From Acetobacteraceae bacterium B3987 (GTDB lineage: Bacteria > Pseudomonadota > Alphaproteobacteria > Acetobacterales > Acetobacteraceae), in NCBI GenBank assembly GCA_026537415.1, contig JAFNMF010000001.1, positions 427,572-491,571 of the forward strand: 64,000 nt of DNA. The letters run 5' to 3'. The position numbers were made by a program, and so were the translations under genes. The notes beneath the pieces are model-generated. The model searched no databases. It was not told the origin of the DNA and was given only the letters and a program-made list of their open reading frames with translations. Of the stretch, positions 52,823 to 62,856 are shown in pieces. Numbering within the stretch: position 1 is the first letter of the stretch; every line of letters begins with the position of its first letter.

Positions 52823-54230
52823 ACGCACGACAGAGGTTCTCCGCTACGTAGAAAACAATAGGGAGGCGGCTCTGGAGAGGTTATGTGATCTTCTGCGGAT
52901 ACCCAGCATTTCTACACAGAAGCATCACAAAGATGATTGTCGAAAGGCTGCGGGGTGGTTGGTTGATGAGTTGTGTGGGCTTGGTTTTACGGCGTCTCTT
53001 CGGGAAGTCTCATGGGCGGAACCAGGACACCCGATGGTGGTTGGGCATGATGAAGCCAATGAGGGTAAGATCCAGAATGGGCAGACGCACGTCTTATTCT
53101 ACGGTCATTATGATGTGCAGCCGACAGACCCTGATGTTCTCTGGAATACAAACCCGTTTGAACCTTGCCTGAAGGAAACCGAAGACGGACGCAAGGTTAT
53201 CGTAGCTCGGGGAGCAAGTGATGACAAAGGGCAGGTAATGACCTTCATCGAGGCCTGTCGGGCATGGAAGGCTGTTCATGGTGAATTGCCTGTTGCTGTA
53301 AGTTTTTTGCTGGAAGGGGAGGAAGAATCCGGCGGAGAGAATCTGTTGCCTTTCCTCAAAGCCAATCCAGAAGAGTTGAAAGCTGATGTCGCTCTGATTT
53401 GTGATACTGCCATGCCAGATCGGAAGACACCGGCCGTTACGACCTCCCTTCGTGGCACGGTAGCCGAGGAGATTGAGCTTATCGCTGCCTGCCAGGACCT
53501 TCATTCTGGCATGTATGGAAACGCAGCTGCCAATCCGGCGTTTCTGCTCTGCCAGATCATCAGCGGTCTGCGTGATGATAAAGGACGGGTTACATTGCCC
53601 GGTTTCTATGATGGTGTGACGGTACCAAGTGAACAGACCCGTCAACAGTGGAAGGCACTTTATCCTGATGATGCAGCCTTGTTGGAGGGCGTTGGTCTCT
53701 CTCAGGCAGCAGGGGAGCAAGGATTTAGTGCTATTGAACAGACATGGTGCCGTCCGAGCTTTGAGGTTAATGGCCTGACGGGTGGTTACCAGGAGGATGG
53801 ATTCAAAACGGTCATTCCGGCGCGGGTTTCTGCGAAACTGTCGTTCCGTTTGGTGCCGGGGCAGGACCCTTTAAAAATTCGGGACGCTTTTCGAGCTTAT
53901 GTCCGTGCAGCTCTTCCTGAAGATGTCACCGTGGTGTTTACGAGTCATGGCGCGTCCTCCGGCTTTGCTGTGAATCGTGAAAGCCCCTTCTTGCTGGCCA
54001 CTTTGGAGGCGTTGGGTACGGAGTGGGGACAACAAGCTGTCATGACCGGTTGTGGAGGGTCGATCCCAGTTGCTGAGGAAATCCGCGAGGCTCTAGGGAT
54101 GGATGCTCTCATGGTTGGTTTTGCTCAGGCTGATGATCGGATTCATTCGCCCAACGAGCAATATGGTCTTGATTCGTTCTTTCATGGAATTCGCTCATGG
54201 GTGCGCATATTAGCGGCTCTGGCCCGTTAA
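52806..54230 (+). CDS. M20-family dipeptidase/carboxypeptidase
   Basis: A 474-residue zinc metallopeptidase of the M20 carnosinase/DUG1-like group. Metal and catalytic motifs are LFYGHYDVQPTD, ARGASDDKGQ and LLEGEEESGGENL, with ICDTAMPDRKTPAVTTSLRG in the dimer region. It probably hydrolyses small dipeptides in the cytosol. Start is ATG 52,806 or 52,815. It lies directly before pdxA. Confidence 0.92.
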   Translation: MLKMNERTTEVLRYVENNREAALERLCDLLRIPSISTQKHHKDDCRKAAGWLVDELCGLGFTASLREVSWAEPGHPMVVGHDEANEGKIQNGQTHVLFYGHYDVQPTDPDVLWNTNPFEPCLKETEDGRKVIVARGASDDKGQVMTFIEACRAWKAVHGELPVAVSFLLEGEEESGGENLLPFLKANPEELKADVALICDTAMPDRKTPAVTTSLRGTVAEEIELIAACQDLHSGMYGNAAANPAFLLCQIISGLRDDKGRVTLPGFYDGVTVPSEQTRQQWKALYPDDAALLEGVGLSQAAGEQGFSAIEQTWCRPSFEVNGLTGGYQEDGFKTVIPARVSAKLSFRLVPGQDPLKIRDAFRAYVRAALPEDVTVVFTSHGASSGFAVNRESPFLLATLEALGTEWGQQAVMTGCGGSIPVAEEIREALGMDALMVGFAQADDRIHSPNEQYGLDSFFHGIRSWVRILAALAR

Positions 54231-54248
54231 TTTATGCAGGAGGCTGAT

Positions 54249-55253
54249 ATGGCACTACCTATTGCCCTGACCATGGGAGACCCGGCTGGAATAGGACCGG
54301 AATTGACCCGTCGTGTATGGGACAACCTTAAGGGCAGCGGGCGAGTGTTTTTCTGGATAGGAGACCCCGCACTGCTGGGGGCGGATACTCCATATCGGGA
54401 GATACAGCATCCGTCAGAAGCGGTTGCCTGTTTTTCTGATTCGTTGCCTGTTTTGCCGTTATCCTGCCCAGAGCCGGTCTATCCCGGTCGTCCTTCGCCG
54501 GGCAATGCTGTAGCGGTGATTGAGAGTATCAGAAAGGCTGTTCACTACACGTTGGAAGGTGATGCAGGTGCCGTTGTGACGAATCCGATTGCCAAGCATG
54601 TGCTTGCGGCATCCGGCTTTCCACACCCGGGTCATACGGAGTTTCTTGCTGCTCTATGTGGAGCCAGTGGGCAGGAAATCATGATGCTGGCCTGTCCGGA
54701 ACTCAAAGTCACGCTGACGAGTATTCACATTCCCCTAAAGAAAGCTATCGACACTCTTTCAGTAGAGCGGATTGTAGCCGTAACCCGAGTGACAGCAGCG
54801 GCACTTCGACGTGATTTCGGCCTCAGCCAGCCACGGCTTGCCATAGCAGGCCTGAATCCTCATGCTGGGGAAAATGGTATGATGGGGGATGAGGAGAAGC
54901 GAATTATCCGGCCTGCTGTGGAGGCTCTCCGAAGAGAAGGGATTAATGTAATTGGTCCCATGCCACCCGATACGATGTTCAGCGCGGCGGCTCGCCCCCG
55001 GTATGATGCGGCTGTCTGTCTATATCACGATCAGGGACTGATCCCTGTTAAGACGCTGGATATGGCGGGAGGCGTGAATGTTACGTTGGGGCTGCCTATC
55101 ATCCGTACGTCTCCAGATCACGGTACGGCGTTTGATATTGCTGTTGGGCCGGGAGAAACAGGGCAGGCAAGCATTTCAAGCCTTTTGTCTGCTCTCGCCA
55201 TGGCTCATGATATGGCCCTCCAGCGTGTCGTGACTGATGCGCAGAATTTATAA
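54249..55253 (+). CDS. pdxA: 4-hydroxythreonine-4-phosphate dehydrogenase
   Basis: A 334-residue NAD-dependent enzyme that oxidises 4-phosphohydroxythreonine for PLP synthesis. [24 protein letters not shown] with a metal His, and [14 protein letters not shown] are family signatures. The start at 54,249 follows GCAGGAGG. Confidence 0.96.
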   Translation: MALPIALTMGDPAGIGPELTRRVWDNLKGSGRVFFWIGDPALLGADTPYREIQHPSEAVACFSDSLPVLPLSCPEPVYPGRPSPGNAVAVIESIRKAVHYTLEGDAGAVVTNPIAKHVLAASGFPHPGHTEFLAALCGASGQEIMMLACPELKVTLTSIHIPLKKAIDTLSVERIVAVTRVTAAALRRDFGLSQPRLAIAGLNPHAGENGMMGDEEKRIIRPAVEALRREGINVIGPMPPDTMFSAAARPRYDAAVCLYHDQGLIPVKTLDMAGGVNVTLGLPIIRTSPDHGTAFDIAVGPGETGQASISSLLSALAMAHDMALQRVVTDAQNL

Positions 55254-55271
55254 AGAGGGAAGGAGCGGTCC

Positions 55272-55967
55272 ATGATCCGTCTTGGTATCAATGTTGACCA
55301 TGTCGCTACATTGCGGAACGCACGGGGTGAGCGGTACCCTGACCCGGTCCGTGCCGCTGAGCTTGCTTTGGAGCATGGTGCTGATGGTATTACAGCCCAT
55401 TTACGTGAGGATCGCCGCCATATCCGAGATGAAGATATCCGGCGTCTTAGGACTCTGTCTGCTCCCCTCAATTTCGAAATGGCTGTCACGGATGAGATGG
55501 TCGCTATGGCTTGCGACCTGAAACCTCATGCTTGCTGTCTCGTCCCTGAAAGACGGGAGGAGCTGACAACCGAAGGGGGGCTGGATGTCGTGGGATTGCA
55601 GGATAGCATAGCACCGCCTATCAAACGTCTTCTGGATGCAGGTATCCGTGTCTCATTGTTTATTGATCCGGAGCCAAACGCCATTCGCACGGCAGCCGCT
55701 TTAGGCGTTCCGGTGATCGAACTGCATACGGGAACTTACGCCTTGGGGAAAAAAGGAGAGCTGGACCGTCTGCACAAGGCTGCTCATATTGCTATCGAAT
55801 GTGGGTTGGAGCTTCACGCTGGGCATGGGCTGACCTATGAGAATGTTTCTCCCATTACAAAATTGTCCGGACTGAAAGAGCTTAATATCGGGCATTTTCT
55901 GATTAGTGAGGCCGTTTTTGTAGGGTTGGGGGCATCTGTGCAGCGGATGAAAGCCCTGCTTTCCTAA
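55272..55967 (+). CDS. pdxJ: Pyridoxine 5'-phosphate synthase
   Basis: A 231-residue TIM barrel that condenses the PdxA product with deoxyxylulose phosphate to [35 protein letters not shown] and [13 protein letters not shown] are diagnostic. It starts 18 bp after pdxA, so the two sequential steps are co-expressed. Confidence 0.97.
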   Translation: MIRLGINVDHVATLRNARGERYPDPVRAAELALEHGADGITAHLREDRRHIRDEDIRRLRTLSAPLNFEMAVTDEMVAMACDLKPHACCLVPERREELTTEGGLDVVGLQDSIAPPIKRLLDAGIRVSLFIDPEPNAIRTAAALGVPVIELHTGTYALGKKGELDRLHKAAHIAIECGLELHAGHGLTYENVSPITKLSGLKELNIGHFLISEAVFVGLGASVQRMKALLS

Positions 55968-55985
55968 GAAAACGCTCATTGTCAT

Positions 55986-56021
55986 GGGGAGTTCCTTCAC
56001 CAATGCAGGAACTCTCCTTTT
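55986..56021 (+). terminator. Terminator after pdxJ
   Basis: GGGGAGTTCCT/AGGAACTCTCC stem with a 10-nt loop and TTTT after it. Confidence 0.85.
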
Positions 56022-56025
56022 GTTG

Positions 56026-56736
56026 TTATTTGGGGTATGTGCGGAGGATAGGCAGGCCGTTACTACCCTGATGGATGTTGAACAATCCATTATTCCGATA
56101 GACCTTGGGGATGGTTCCATCCTTGGGGGCAGGCTGGATGAGAGGTTCGCCCGGTTTATGATCGTAATTCGGAACAAACTTTCCTGACTTGTCGGAATAG
56201 GTAGCCTCTGAACGCTGCTCTTCTGTAGGCACAGAGTGAAAGGCTGAAATTGGTCCCATGGGCCAGACGCCCGGGGCACTCCGCATCGTTCCTTCGGGCT
56301 GTCGTGCGCAACCACGCGTGATCATGGAGCAGATACCATCTTCACCAACATATTCATCATCATCTCCGGCATAATGAATTTCAGAGATGCGATCATGGTC
56401 AATACGGACGAGCATGCGGCATGCTGAACCGGGTTTACCAAAAAGTTGCTGATACCCATTGATGACATCAGGGATATTGATGGGGAAAAGAGACGTACCC
56501 TGCGTACTGCTGATTGTCGCAATAGAGCGATTTATATCATACTCCCAGATGGCGACATCGTTGCTTAAGGCCTTGGTAGAGTTGGGGGCTCCAGCACAGG
56601 CCTGCAGATCAAACGTCGTCATGCCTACCATCTCATATTGCGCCTTGTGGGCTTCCAGGGCATCCCAGTAGCCACAGGCGGATAAAGATATAGGCAGTAG
56701 ACAGGTAAGCCGGAATAGGATGTTCCGAAACGTCAT
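56026..56736 (-). CDS. Hypothetical lipoprotein
   Basis: A 236-residue exported protein with a lipobox (FRLTCLLPISLSAC). Mature part is rich in Cys, Pro and Gly; MTTFDLQACAGAPNSTKAL followed later by EISEIHYAGDD-like SEIHYAGDDDEYVGEDGIC resembles SmpA/OmlA-type small lipoproteins only loosely. No function assigned. Confidence 0.7.
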   Translation of the reverse strand: MTFRNILFRLTCLLPISLSACGYWDALEAHKAQYEMVGMTTFDLQACAGAPNSTKALSNDVAIWEYDINRSIATISSTQGTSLFPINIPDVINGYQQLFGKPGSACRMLVRIDHDRISEIHYAGDDDEYVGEDGICSMITRGCARQPEGTMRSAPGVWPMGPISAFHSVPTEEQRSEATYSDKSGKFVPNYDHKPGEPLIQPAPKDGTIPKVYRNNGLFNIHQGSNGLPILRTYPK

Positions 56737-56874
56737 TCTCTCTCCATAAGAGCAGACAGGCAGGCAATAGGGGATGCTGTATCATGTTTTTCTTTCTATC
56801 GGAAAGATGGGTTTTAGTCTCCAGAGCAATCGGTTAGAGAAGGGGGAGCCGTTTCCCTTTTTGGAGTTTTCTTT

Positions 56875-57099
56875 ATGGCCGATATTTCAGCTGCTGAAGC
56901 ACCCCGTTTGCAGAAGGCTCTACGCCGCCTTCTGGGCTCGCCAGAATTGACGGTGCAGCTTCCCCCTCGTAAGGGCATGAGTGTAGAAATTGCAGTGGCT
57001 GGTGAGGTTGTTGGAACCGTTTATCGTGATGAAGATGAAGGCGAAGTGTCCTACGCCGTTAATATGACGGTACTGGAAGAAGACCTTCCTCCGGCCTGA
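56875..57099 (+). CDS. DUF3126 protein
   Basis: A 74-residue soluble protein matching the small alpha-proteobacterial DUF3126 family: LQKALRRLLGSPELTVQLPP, GEVVGTVYRDEDEGEVSY and AVNMTVLEEDL. Function unknown. A strong terminator follows. Confidence 0.8.
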   Translation: MADISAAEAPRLQKALRRLLGSPELTVQLPPRKGMSVEIAVAGEVVGTVYRDEDEGEVSYAVNMTVLEEDLPPA

Positions 57100-57128
57100 T
57101 TAGAAGGATTGTCTGTTGATATAGAAAG

Positions 57129-57166
57129 GAAACCTCTCATTCTAAAAGGATGAGAGGTTTCTTTTT
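57129..57166. terminator. Terminator between DUF3126 and aminopeptidase P
   Basis: AAACCTCTCAT/ATGAGAGGTTT stem with a 9-nt loop and CTTTTT after it; A-rich on the other side, so probably bidirectional. Confidence 0.9.
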
Positions 57167-57181
57167 AGGAAGGTACTGTCA

Positions 57182-58963
57182 TCACGACAGGGGCGCACAG
57201 CTGCGTTTCAGCCAAGGATGAAGTTCTGCTTCCAGCAGTGGGAGCAGTTTGTCTAGAACCGCAGCGTGATATTGGTCCAGCCAGTGACGTTCCTCCGTTG
57301 TCAGCTGCTCTATGGCAATCAGCTTGCGATCAATCGGCGTATGGGTAAGGACTTCGAACTCAAGGGAAGGGCGTGCGTTCCCGGGTAGAGAACTTTCTCG
57401 TACAAGCAGGAGATTTTCAATACGAATGCCATAGGCACCGACTTCGTAATAGCCCGGCTCATTGGAAAGGATCATTCCTGCCACAAGGCCAGTTGGCCGC
57501 GGTGCTACGGAAATGGATTGAGGCCCTTCATGCACAGAAAGGTAGCTACCGATGCCGTGGCCGGTTCCATGATCAAAGTCCAACCCCTGATTCCAGAGGG
57601 CTGAGCGGGCGAGACTGTCCAGCCTATAACCGGGAAGTCCCATAGGGAAACGTTGGCGGCTGAGAGTGATGTGGCCTTTCAGAACAGCTGTAAAGGCCAG
57701 TCGAACGGAAAGGGGGGCTTCAGCTGGACCAGTCCAGACCGTCCGTGTGATATCCGTGGTACCGAAAGGGTACTGTGCGCCGCTATCGACTAGATAGACA
57801 CTATTTTCCTGAAGGATGCTGTCACGTCCGACCTCTGCACGATAATGAGGGTAGGCTCCGTTTGGCCCTGCAGCTGAAATCGTCTCGAAACTAGGACCTC
57901 TATAGTCAGGGGACATAGCCCGGAAGGATTCAAGTTTCTCTGCAAGTTCCGTTTCGCGGTGACCGATTCCATGTTCTTCAAACCAGTGAAGAAAACGGGC
58001 AAGGGCAATGCTATCCAATTCATGCGCCCGGCGACTACCATCTTGTTCCACAGCTGTTTTGATGGCTTTTGGAAGAGTGCAAAGGTCTGTTGCCTCAACA
58101 ATGTGAGCCCTAGCCTCTTTCAGCCTCATATTAAACCAGACAGGCGTAGTTGCCGGGTCTACTCGGACAACCTTGCCAGAAAGGGCCTTCAGGGCATCAA
58201 GGAGTTCATCAGGGTGACGTGGGTGTATGCCTGAATCTTCAATTTCATCATGAAAACGGGAACGATCAGCAAAGATATCGGCTGTTCCGTCGGCGTGAAG
58301 GATCCCATAAGCATGGGCAATCGGGGTCATGGCAATGTCATGCCCTCTGATGTTCAAAAGCCAGGCGAGGGACGGGCAGTCAGCGAGGATCATAGCATCC
58401 TGCCCTTCCTTATGTAGCTTTTGGGCCAGATGGTCCCGTTTGTTTTGGCTGGTTTCACCCGTAAAGGTGAAAGGCTGATGATGAATCGGGCCAGCGGGTG
58501 AGGAGGGCTGGTCGTGCCAGGCCAAATCAATCGGGTTTTCAGCCAGAGGAATCAGCTGAACTCCAGCAGCCTGCCATGAGGAAAGATCCTTCTGGCTGGT
58601 CAGTTTAGGGTCATATCCAATACGTAGGCCCTGCGCATTTTGAGTGAGCCACTGCCGGGGCGGAATCTCTCCACTATGATGAGTCTCCCATAGAGTGGAG
58701 GGAGCCTGTTCGGCCATCTGAACCGTATAGCGGCCATCGGAAAAAACGCTGCCTTTTTTTTCCAGAAGAATGGCAAGTCCAGCACTGCCGGTAAAGCCTG
58801 TCAGCCATGCCAGTCTTTCGGAATGTGGAGCGACATATTCTCCTAGATATTCATCGCCACGTGTGATGATGACCCCAGAGATGCCAAGTTTGTTGAAATG
58901 CTGGCGGACGAGGGCAGGACGTTCCTGTAGGGGAATGGAAGAGAGAGGCACGGGCGCAACCAT
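57182..58963 (-). CDS. pepP: Xaa-Pro aminopeptidase (M24B, long form)
   Basis: A 593-residue three-domain aminopeptidase P that removes N-terminal residues before proline. Two creatinase-like N-terminal domains precede the pita-bread domain with metal ligands in VDSGAQYPFGTTDITRTVW, GTGHGIGSYLSVHEGP and NEPGYYEVGAYGIRIENLLL. Last gene of the uvrD-prmA-pepP unit. Confidence 0.93.
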   Translation of the reverse strand: MVAPVPLSSIPLQERPALVRQHFNKLGISGVIITRGDEYLGEYVAPHSERLAWLTGFTGSAGLAILLEKKGSVFSDGRYTVQMAEQAPSTLWETHHSGEIPPRQWLTQNAQGLRIGYDPKLTSQKDLSSWQAAGVQLIPLAENPIDLAWHDQPSSPAGPIHHQPFTFTGETSQNKRDHLAQKLHKEGQDAMILADCPSLAWLLNIRGHDIAMTPIAHAYGILHADGTADIFADRSRFHDEIEDSGIHPRHPDELLDALKALSGKVVRVDPATTPVWFNMRLKEARAHIVEATDLCTLPKAIKTAVEQDGSRRAHELDSIALARFLHWFEEHGIGHRETELAEKLESFRAMSPDYRGPSFETISAAGPNGAYPHYRAEVGRDSILQENSVYLVDSGAQYPFGTTDITRTVWTGPAEAPLSVRLAFTAVLKGHITLSRQRFPMGLPGYRLDSLARSALWNQGLDFDHGTGHGIGSYLSVHEGPQSISVAPRPTGLVAGMILSNEPGYYEVGAYGIRIENLLLVRESSLPGNARPSLEFEVLTHTPIDRKLIAIEQLTTEERHWLDQYHAAVLDKLLPLLEAELHPWLKRSCAPLS

Positions 58964-58984
58964 AAAAAAACGAAAAGGAGAAAA

Positions 58985-59911
58985 TCAGGCGGGTTTCCGG
59001 AGAATGAGCGTACTCCATGAACCTTCCCGGAGATGTTTCTCAAGGACTAATCCTTGCCTTTGATGGGCTACTAACACCATACGGGCTTGTGTATTAAGTA
59101 GCCCGGCCAGAATAGCCGTGCCACCTGCTTGAAGATTGCGGGCAAGGTCTTTGGCCATGCGGCAGAGGGGGCGTGCCAGAATATTGGCAAAGACAAGGTC
59201 ATACGGAGCGTTCCTGCGGACAGCTTCTGTATGCCAGCCATTACCGAAGCGACAATCTAGCAAGGGGCCGATACCGTTCAGTCGAGCATTGGAAGCCGCT
59301 ACACGGACAGACCACGGCTCAATATCCACGGCGAGAACAGGACGATGCAACAGACGAGCGGCGGCCATAGCAAGAATACCAGAACCGCAGCCCATATCCA
59401 GAATATGCCGGGGACGTCGATGAGCAATCATTTCCAATGCCCGCAGGCATCCACGGGTAGAGCCGTGTTCTCCAGAACCGAAAGCAATACCGGCATCTAA
59501 TGTGATGTTCAACTTGTTGGAAAGAGGCGTTTCTTGCAAATGCGTTCCCCGAATGCAGAAACGTCGTCCGACATATTGTGGAGGGAACGCCTCTTGCGTA
59601 CGAGCGAGCCAGCCTTCTGCTTCTGTATTTTGCCGGTGGAGAGGGGCCTCAACACCCGTCATAGCACGGACAAGGGCTAGAGCATTGTCTAGCTCCTCTT
59701 CATTCCGGCCTCTTTCTTTGACAGCCTCTAGCCGCCAGTAACGCTGTTCATCATCTTCTTCAAACATCCCGACTGTATCGCAGACCCCGAGAAGGGCCTG
59801 TTCAAAGAGAGGAACGTGAATTTCTTCAACTACGATGGAGAGTGTTTCCAAAGCACGAGCGTGGCGGGTGCCAACATAGGATGGGGCAATAGGACTTTGT
59901 TTCATTTTCAC
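58985..59911 (-). CDS. prmA: Ribosomal protein L11 methyltransferase
   Basis: A 308-residue SAM methyltransferase. GIAFGSGEHGSTRGCLRALE, ILDMGCGSGILAMAAARL and FANILARPLCRMAKDLA match PrmA. It overlaps uvrD by 4 bp and ends 21 bp before pepP starts. Confidence 0.93.
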   Translation of the reverse strand: MKMKQSPIAPSYVGTRHARALETLSIVVEEIHVPLFEQALLGVCDTVGMFEEDDEQRYWRLEAVKERGRNEEELDNALALVRAMTGVEAPLHRQNTEAEGWLARTQEAFPPQYVGRRFCIRGTHLQETPLSNKLNITLDAGIAFGSGEHGSTRGCLRALEMIAHRRPRHILDMGCGSGILAMAAARLLHRPVLAVDIEPWSVRVAASNARLNGIGPLLDCRFGNGWHTEAVRRNAPYDLVFANILARPLCRMAKDLARNLQAGGTAILAGLLNTQARMVLVAHQRQGLVLEKHLREGSWSTLILRKPA

Positions 59912-62124
59912 GATATGAGCTCCACAAAACCGGCCATGATTCGTTTCAGACCGATATTTTCAAAATTGATAGACAGACGATCTTCTTCCACTTCAATGAC
60001 TACACCTTCTCCATAACGATTATGGCGTACTGTTGCCCCTATGGGGATAGCCTGCGATGTAGATGAGGGCCTGATAGCACGTCGTGTCGGGGAGGGGACT
60101 TGATGGCTGAAGAATGTCTTTGAGCTGGAAGCATGTCCAGCTGGTTTTGCGACATTTCTAATGATTTGGTCTTCAGGTAACTCGTCTAAGAAACGGCTTG
60201 GTATGGAATCTTGCCAGTTGGCATAAAGTCTACGTGTATTAACATGCGATATAACCACCCGCTCACGAGCACGGGTCAAACCAACATAAGCCAACCGTCT
60301 TTCTTCTTCCAAGGCCTGATTACCACCTTCATCTAAAGAACGTTGAGAAGGGAAGAGCCCTTCCTCCCAACCTGGCAGAAAAACAGTCGGAAATTCCAAC
60401 CCTTTAGCTGCATGCAACGTCATTAGACTAACCTTATCTGGATCGTCCTGTGCATTATCACTATCCATAACAAGAGCAATATGCTCCAGAAAGGCATCCA
60501 TAGTTGGAAATTCACCAATCGCCCGAAGCAATTCTCGTATATTATCAAGCCGTCCCGCCGCTTCTACAGTCTTTGGCTCATCTCGCCACATATTCAAATA
60601 GCCGCTTTCTTCCAGCACCATGTCCGTTGCAACAACATGGCCTTCTTTGCTGACAATCTCCCGCGCCCTAATAAGAGTATCTATTAAATCTGCCAAAATA
60701 GAAGCTGATTTACCCTTTAACTCACCATGTTCTAATTGATATTGAAGAGTTTGTTGAAGAGAACGCCCCATAATTTTGGCTGCATTCCGCAAACGAGTTA
60801 AGGCGACTTTACCAAAACCTCGTTTGGGCAAATTAACGATACGTTCAAAAGCTAGGTCATCAACAGGATATAAAACGGCTCGCATATAGGCGATGGAATC
60901 CCGTATTTCAGCCCGTTCATAAAACCGCAAACCACCAATAATCTGATAGGGGACTCCCATTTTCATTAAGGCGTCTTCAAAGGGGCGTGTTTGGAAACCT
61001 GCCCGCATCAGAATAGCCATGGAACCATAAGACTGACCCTTTGTATGAAGGTCTTGAATACGCTGACCAATAACACGGGCCTCATCATCTGAATCAGGTG
61101 TATTGATGACCTCGATAAACTCACCGGCTTCGCCCTCCAATCCAGGACGTAGAACCTTACCTAACCGACCTTCATTATGAGCAATGACCTGCGAGGCCAC
61201 ATTCAAAATGCGAGGGGTAGAACGATAATTCTGCTCCAGTCGGATGATTTTTGCGCCGGGAAAATCTTTTTCAAATCGCAAAATATTTGCGATATCTGCT
61301 CCTCGCCATGAATAGATGGACTGGTCATCATCTCCAACACAAGCAATATTCGAAGCCTGCCCATCCTGCCTTTTAGCCAACAGACGAAGCCACAGATACT
61401 GAATAGCATTCGTATCCTGATACTCGTCGACTAGGATATATCGAAACCTTTTTTGGTACTGTTCCAGCACATCAGGATGATGACGAAGAATCGTCATCAT
61501 GTGCAGCATGAGATCCCCAAAATCACACGCATTCAGTTCCTTCAAACGAACCTGATAAGCCGCATAAATAGCAGCAGTCTGCCCATTAGCTAGCTCTGAT
61601 GTTTGTGCAGCGGTGAGGGCATCAGGAAGTAGTGCCTGATCTTTCCATAGCTGGATTTGATGCATGATCTGAGCCGGGGGAGAGCGTTTTAGATCAAGAT
61701 TCCAAGGTTCAATGACTTGTTTTAATAAACGAAGCTGGTCATCTGTATCTAGAATTGTAAAATTACGTTCAAGCCCGACAAGCAGTGCATGCTGTCGCAG
61801 CATACGGGCACAAAGGGAATGGAATGTTCCTAACCATAAGCTATCCACCGATTTACCAAGAATAGCACTGATACGCTCTCTCATTTCTCGAGCGGCTTTA
61901 TTGGTGAAGGTTACAGCTAAAATTTGCTCCGGCCACGCCAGTTTCTCCAGCAAGAGATGAGCAAACCGTGTTGTCAAAACACGGGTCTTTCCTGTACCAG
62001 CACCAGCCAGAATCAGAAGGGGGCCTTGCGTTGTTTCCACGGCAAGACGTTGTTCTTCATTCAGACCCTGCAGGTAGTCAGGGCCTGAAGACGGGAAACG
62101 GGGGGAAAAAAGATCATCCATCAC
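59908..62124 (-). CDS. uvrD: DNA helicase UvrD/PcrA
   Basis: A 738-residue SF1 helicase of excision and mismatch repair. In order: LNEEQRLAVETTQGPLLILA, GAGTGKTRVLTTRFAHL, FTNKAAREMRERI, LVDEYQDTNAIQY, GDDDQSIYSWRGA, LEQNYRST, TLHAAKGLEFPTVFLPG and EERRLAYVGLTRARE. The C-terminal Tudor-like part is GATVRHNRYGEGVV. Its promoter is divergent from the radC pair, 54 bp away. Confidence 0.96.
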   Translation of the reverse strand: MMDDLFSPRFPSSGPDYLQGLNEEQRLAVETTQGPLLILAGAGTGKTRVLTTRFAHLLLEKLAWPEQILAVTFTNKAAREMRERISAILGKSVDSLWLGTFHSLCARMLRQHALLVGLERNFTILDTDDQLRLLKQVIEPWNLDLKRSPPAQIMHQIQLWKDQALLPDALTAAQTSELANGQTAAIYAAYQVRLKELNACDFGDLMLHMMTILRHHPDVLEQYQKRFRYILVDEYQDTNAIQYLWLRLLAKRQDGQASNIACVGDDDQSIYSWRGADIANILRFEKDFPGAKIIRLEQNYRSTPRILNVASQVIAHNEGRLGKVLRPGLEGEAGEFIEVINTPDSDDEARVIGQRIQDLHTKGQSYGSMAILMRAGFQTRPFEDALMKMGVPYQIIGGLRFYERAEIRDSIAYMRAVLYPVDDLAFERIVNLPKRGFGKVALTRLRNAAKIMGRSLQQTLQYQLEHGELKGKSASILADLIDTLIRAREIVSKEGHVVATDMVLEESGYLNMWRDEPKTVEAAGRLDNIRELLRAIGEFPTMDAFLEHIALVMDSDNAQDDPDKVSLMTLHAAKGLEFPTVFLPGWEEGLFPSQRSLDEGGNQALEEERRLAYVGLTRARERVVISHVNTRRLYANWQDSIPSRFLDELPEDQIIRNVAKPAGHASSSKTFFSHQVPSPTRRAIRPSSTSQAIPIGATVRHNRYGEGVVIEVEEDRLSINFENIGLKRIMAGFVELIS

Positions 62125-62178
62125 AATTATCTGGTATAATGCGGCTCAAACACGCTGGCTAGGATATAACCATAGATT

Positions 62179-62844
62179 GTGAAAAAAGCAGTTTCATCTA
62201 AACAGGGGCATAGAGCGAGGATGCGAGAACGTATCCTCACACACGGAGCGGAGACGCTTGCTGACTATGAACTGTTGGAAGTGTTACTTTTCTACGCCAT
62301 ACCCAGACGTGATACAAATCCTCAGGCCAAGGCACTCCTTACGGCTTTCGGATCGTTAGGGGGGCTGCTGCAATCCTCTAAAGCCAAATTAAAGCAGCAC
62401 GGTTTAACAGACCGTCTTATTACCCTTCTAGAACTACCTGTGTTGGTTGCTCGCTCCCTTATGGAGAGTGAAAATGACATCCCTCTTCAGCTAGATAACG
62501 CCTCAGCTTTAATGAATTATCTAAAAGGAACTTTACAAAGAACGCATAAATCTGCGATTGGTTTAATCTGTTTGGATAGTAACAATAGCCTTATTACAGA
62601 AAAAACATTACCTGCTAGAAGCAATCTTCATAGCCTTCATCGTCTGATTGCTCAGCACCTTCTTTTTTATCATGCCACAGCTGCTATCATTGTCTATTAT
62701 CACTCATGCTCTCCAGCTACAGCACTAGCCGCTGAAATACGGGGATTGAAACTGGCATTACAGACCCTAGATATCATTGTGCATGAGGGAATCCTTATAG
62801 GAGATGGATGGTATGTCAGTATGAATGAGTCAGGACTTCTATAA
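62179..62844 (+). CDS. RadC-family protein with degenerate JAMM motif
   Basis: A 221-residue protein from GTG 62,179. The N-terminal HhH-like part is standard (GHRARMRERILTHGAETLAD, YELLEVLLFYAIPRRDTNPQ). The C-terminal MPN domain has lost the metal site: where HNHPSG is expected it reads YYHSCS, and the Ser/Asp of the motif is missing. It is therefore unlikely to be a metalloenzyme. A second RadC follows in the same frame after a single TAA. Confidence 0.8.
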   Translation: MKKAVSSKQGHRARMRERILTHGAETLADYELLEVLLFYAIPRRDTNPQAKALLTAFGSLGGLLQSSKAKLKQHGLTDRLITLLELPVLVARSLMESENDIPLQLDNASALMNYLKGTLQRTHKSAIGLICLDSNNSLITEKTLPARSNLHSLHRLIAQHLLFYHATAAIIVYYHSCSPATALAAEIRGLKLALQTLDIIVHEGILIGDGWYVSMNESGLL

Positions 62845-62856
62845 GGAACAGAGATA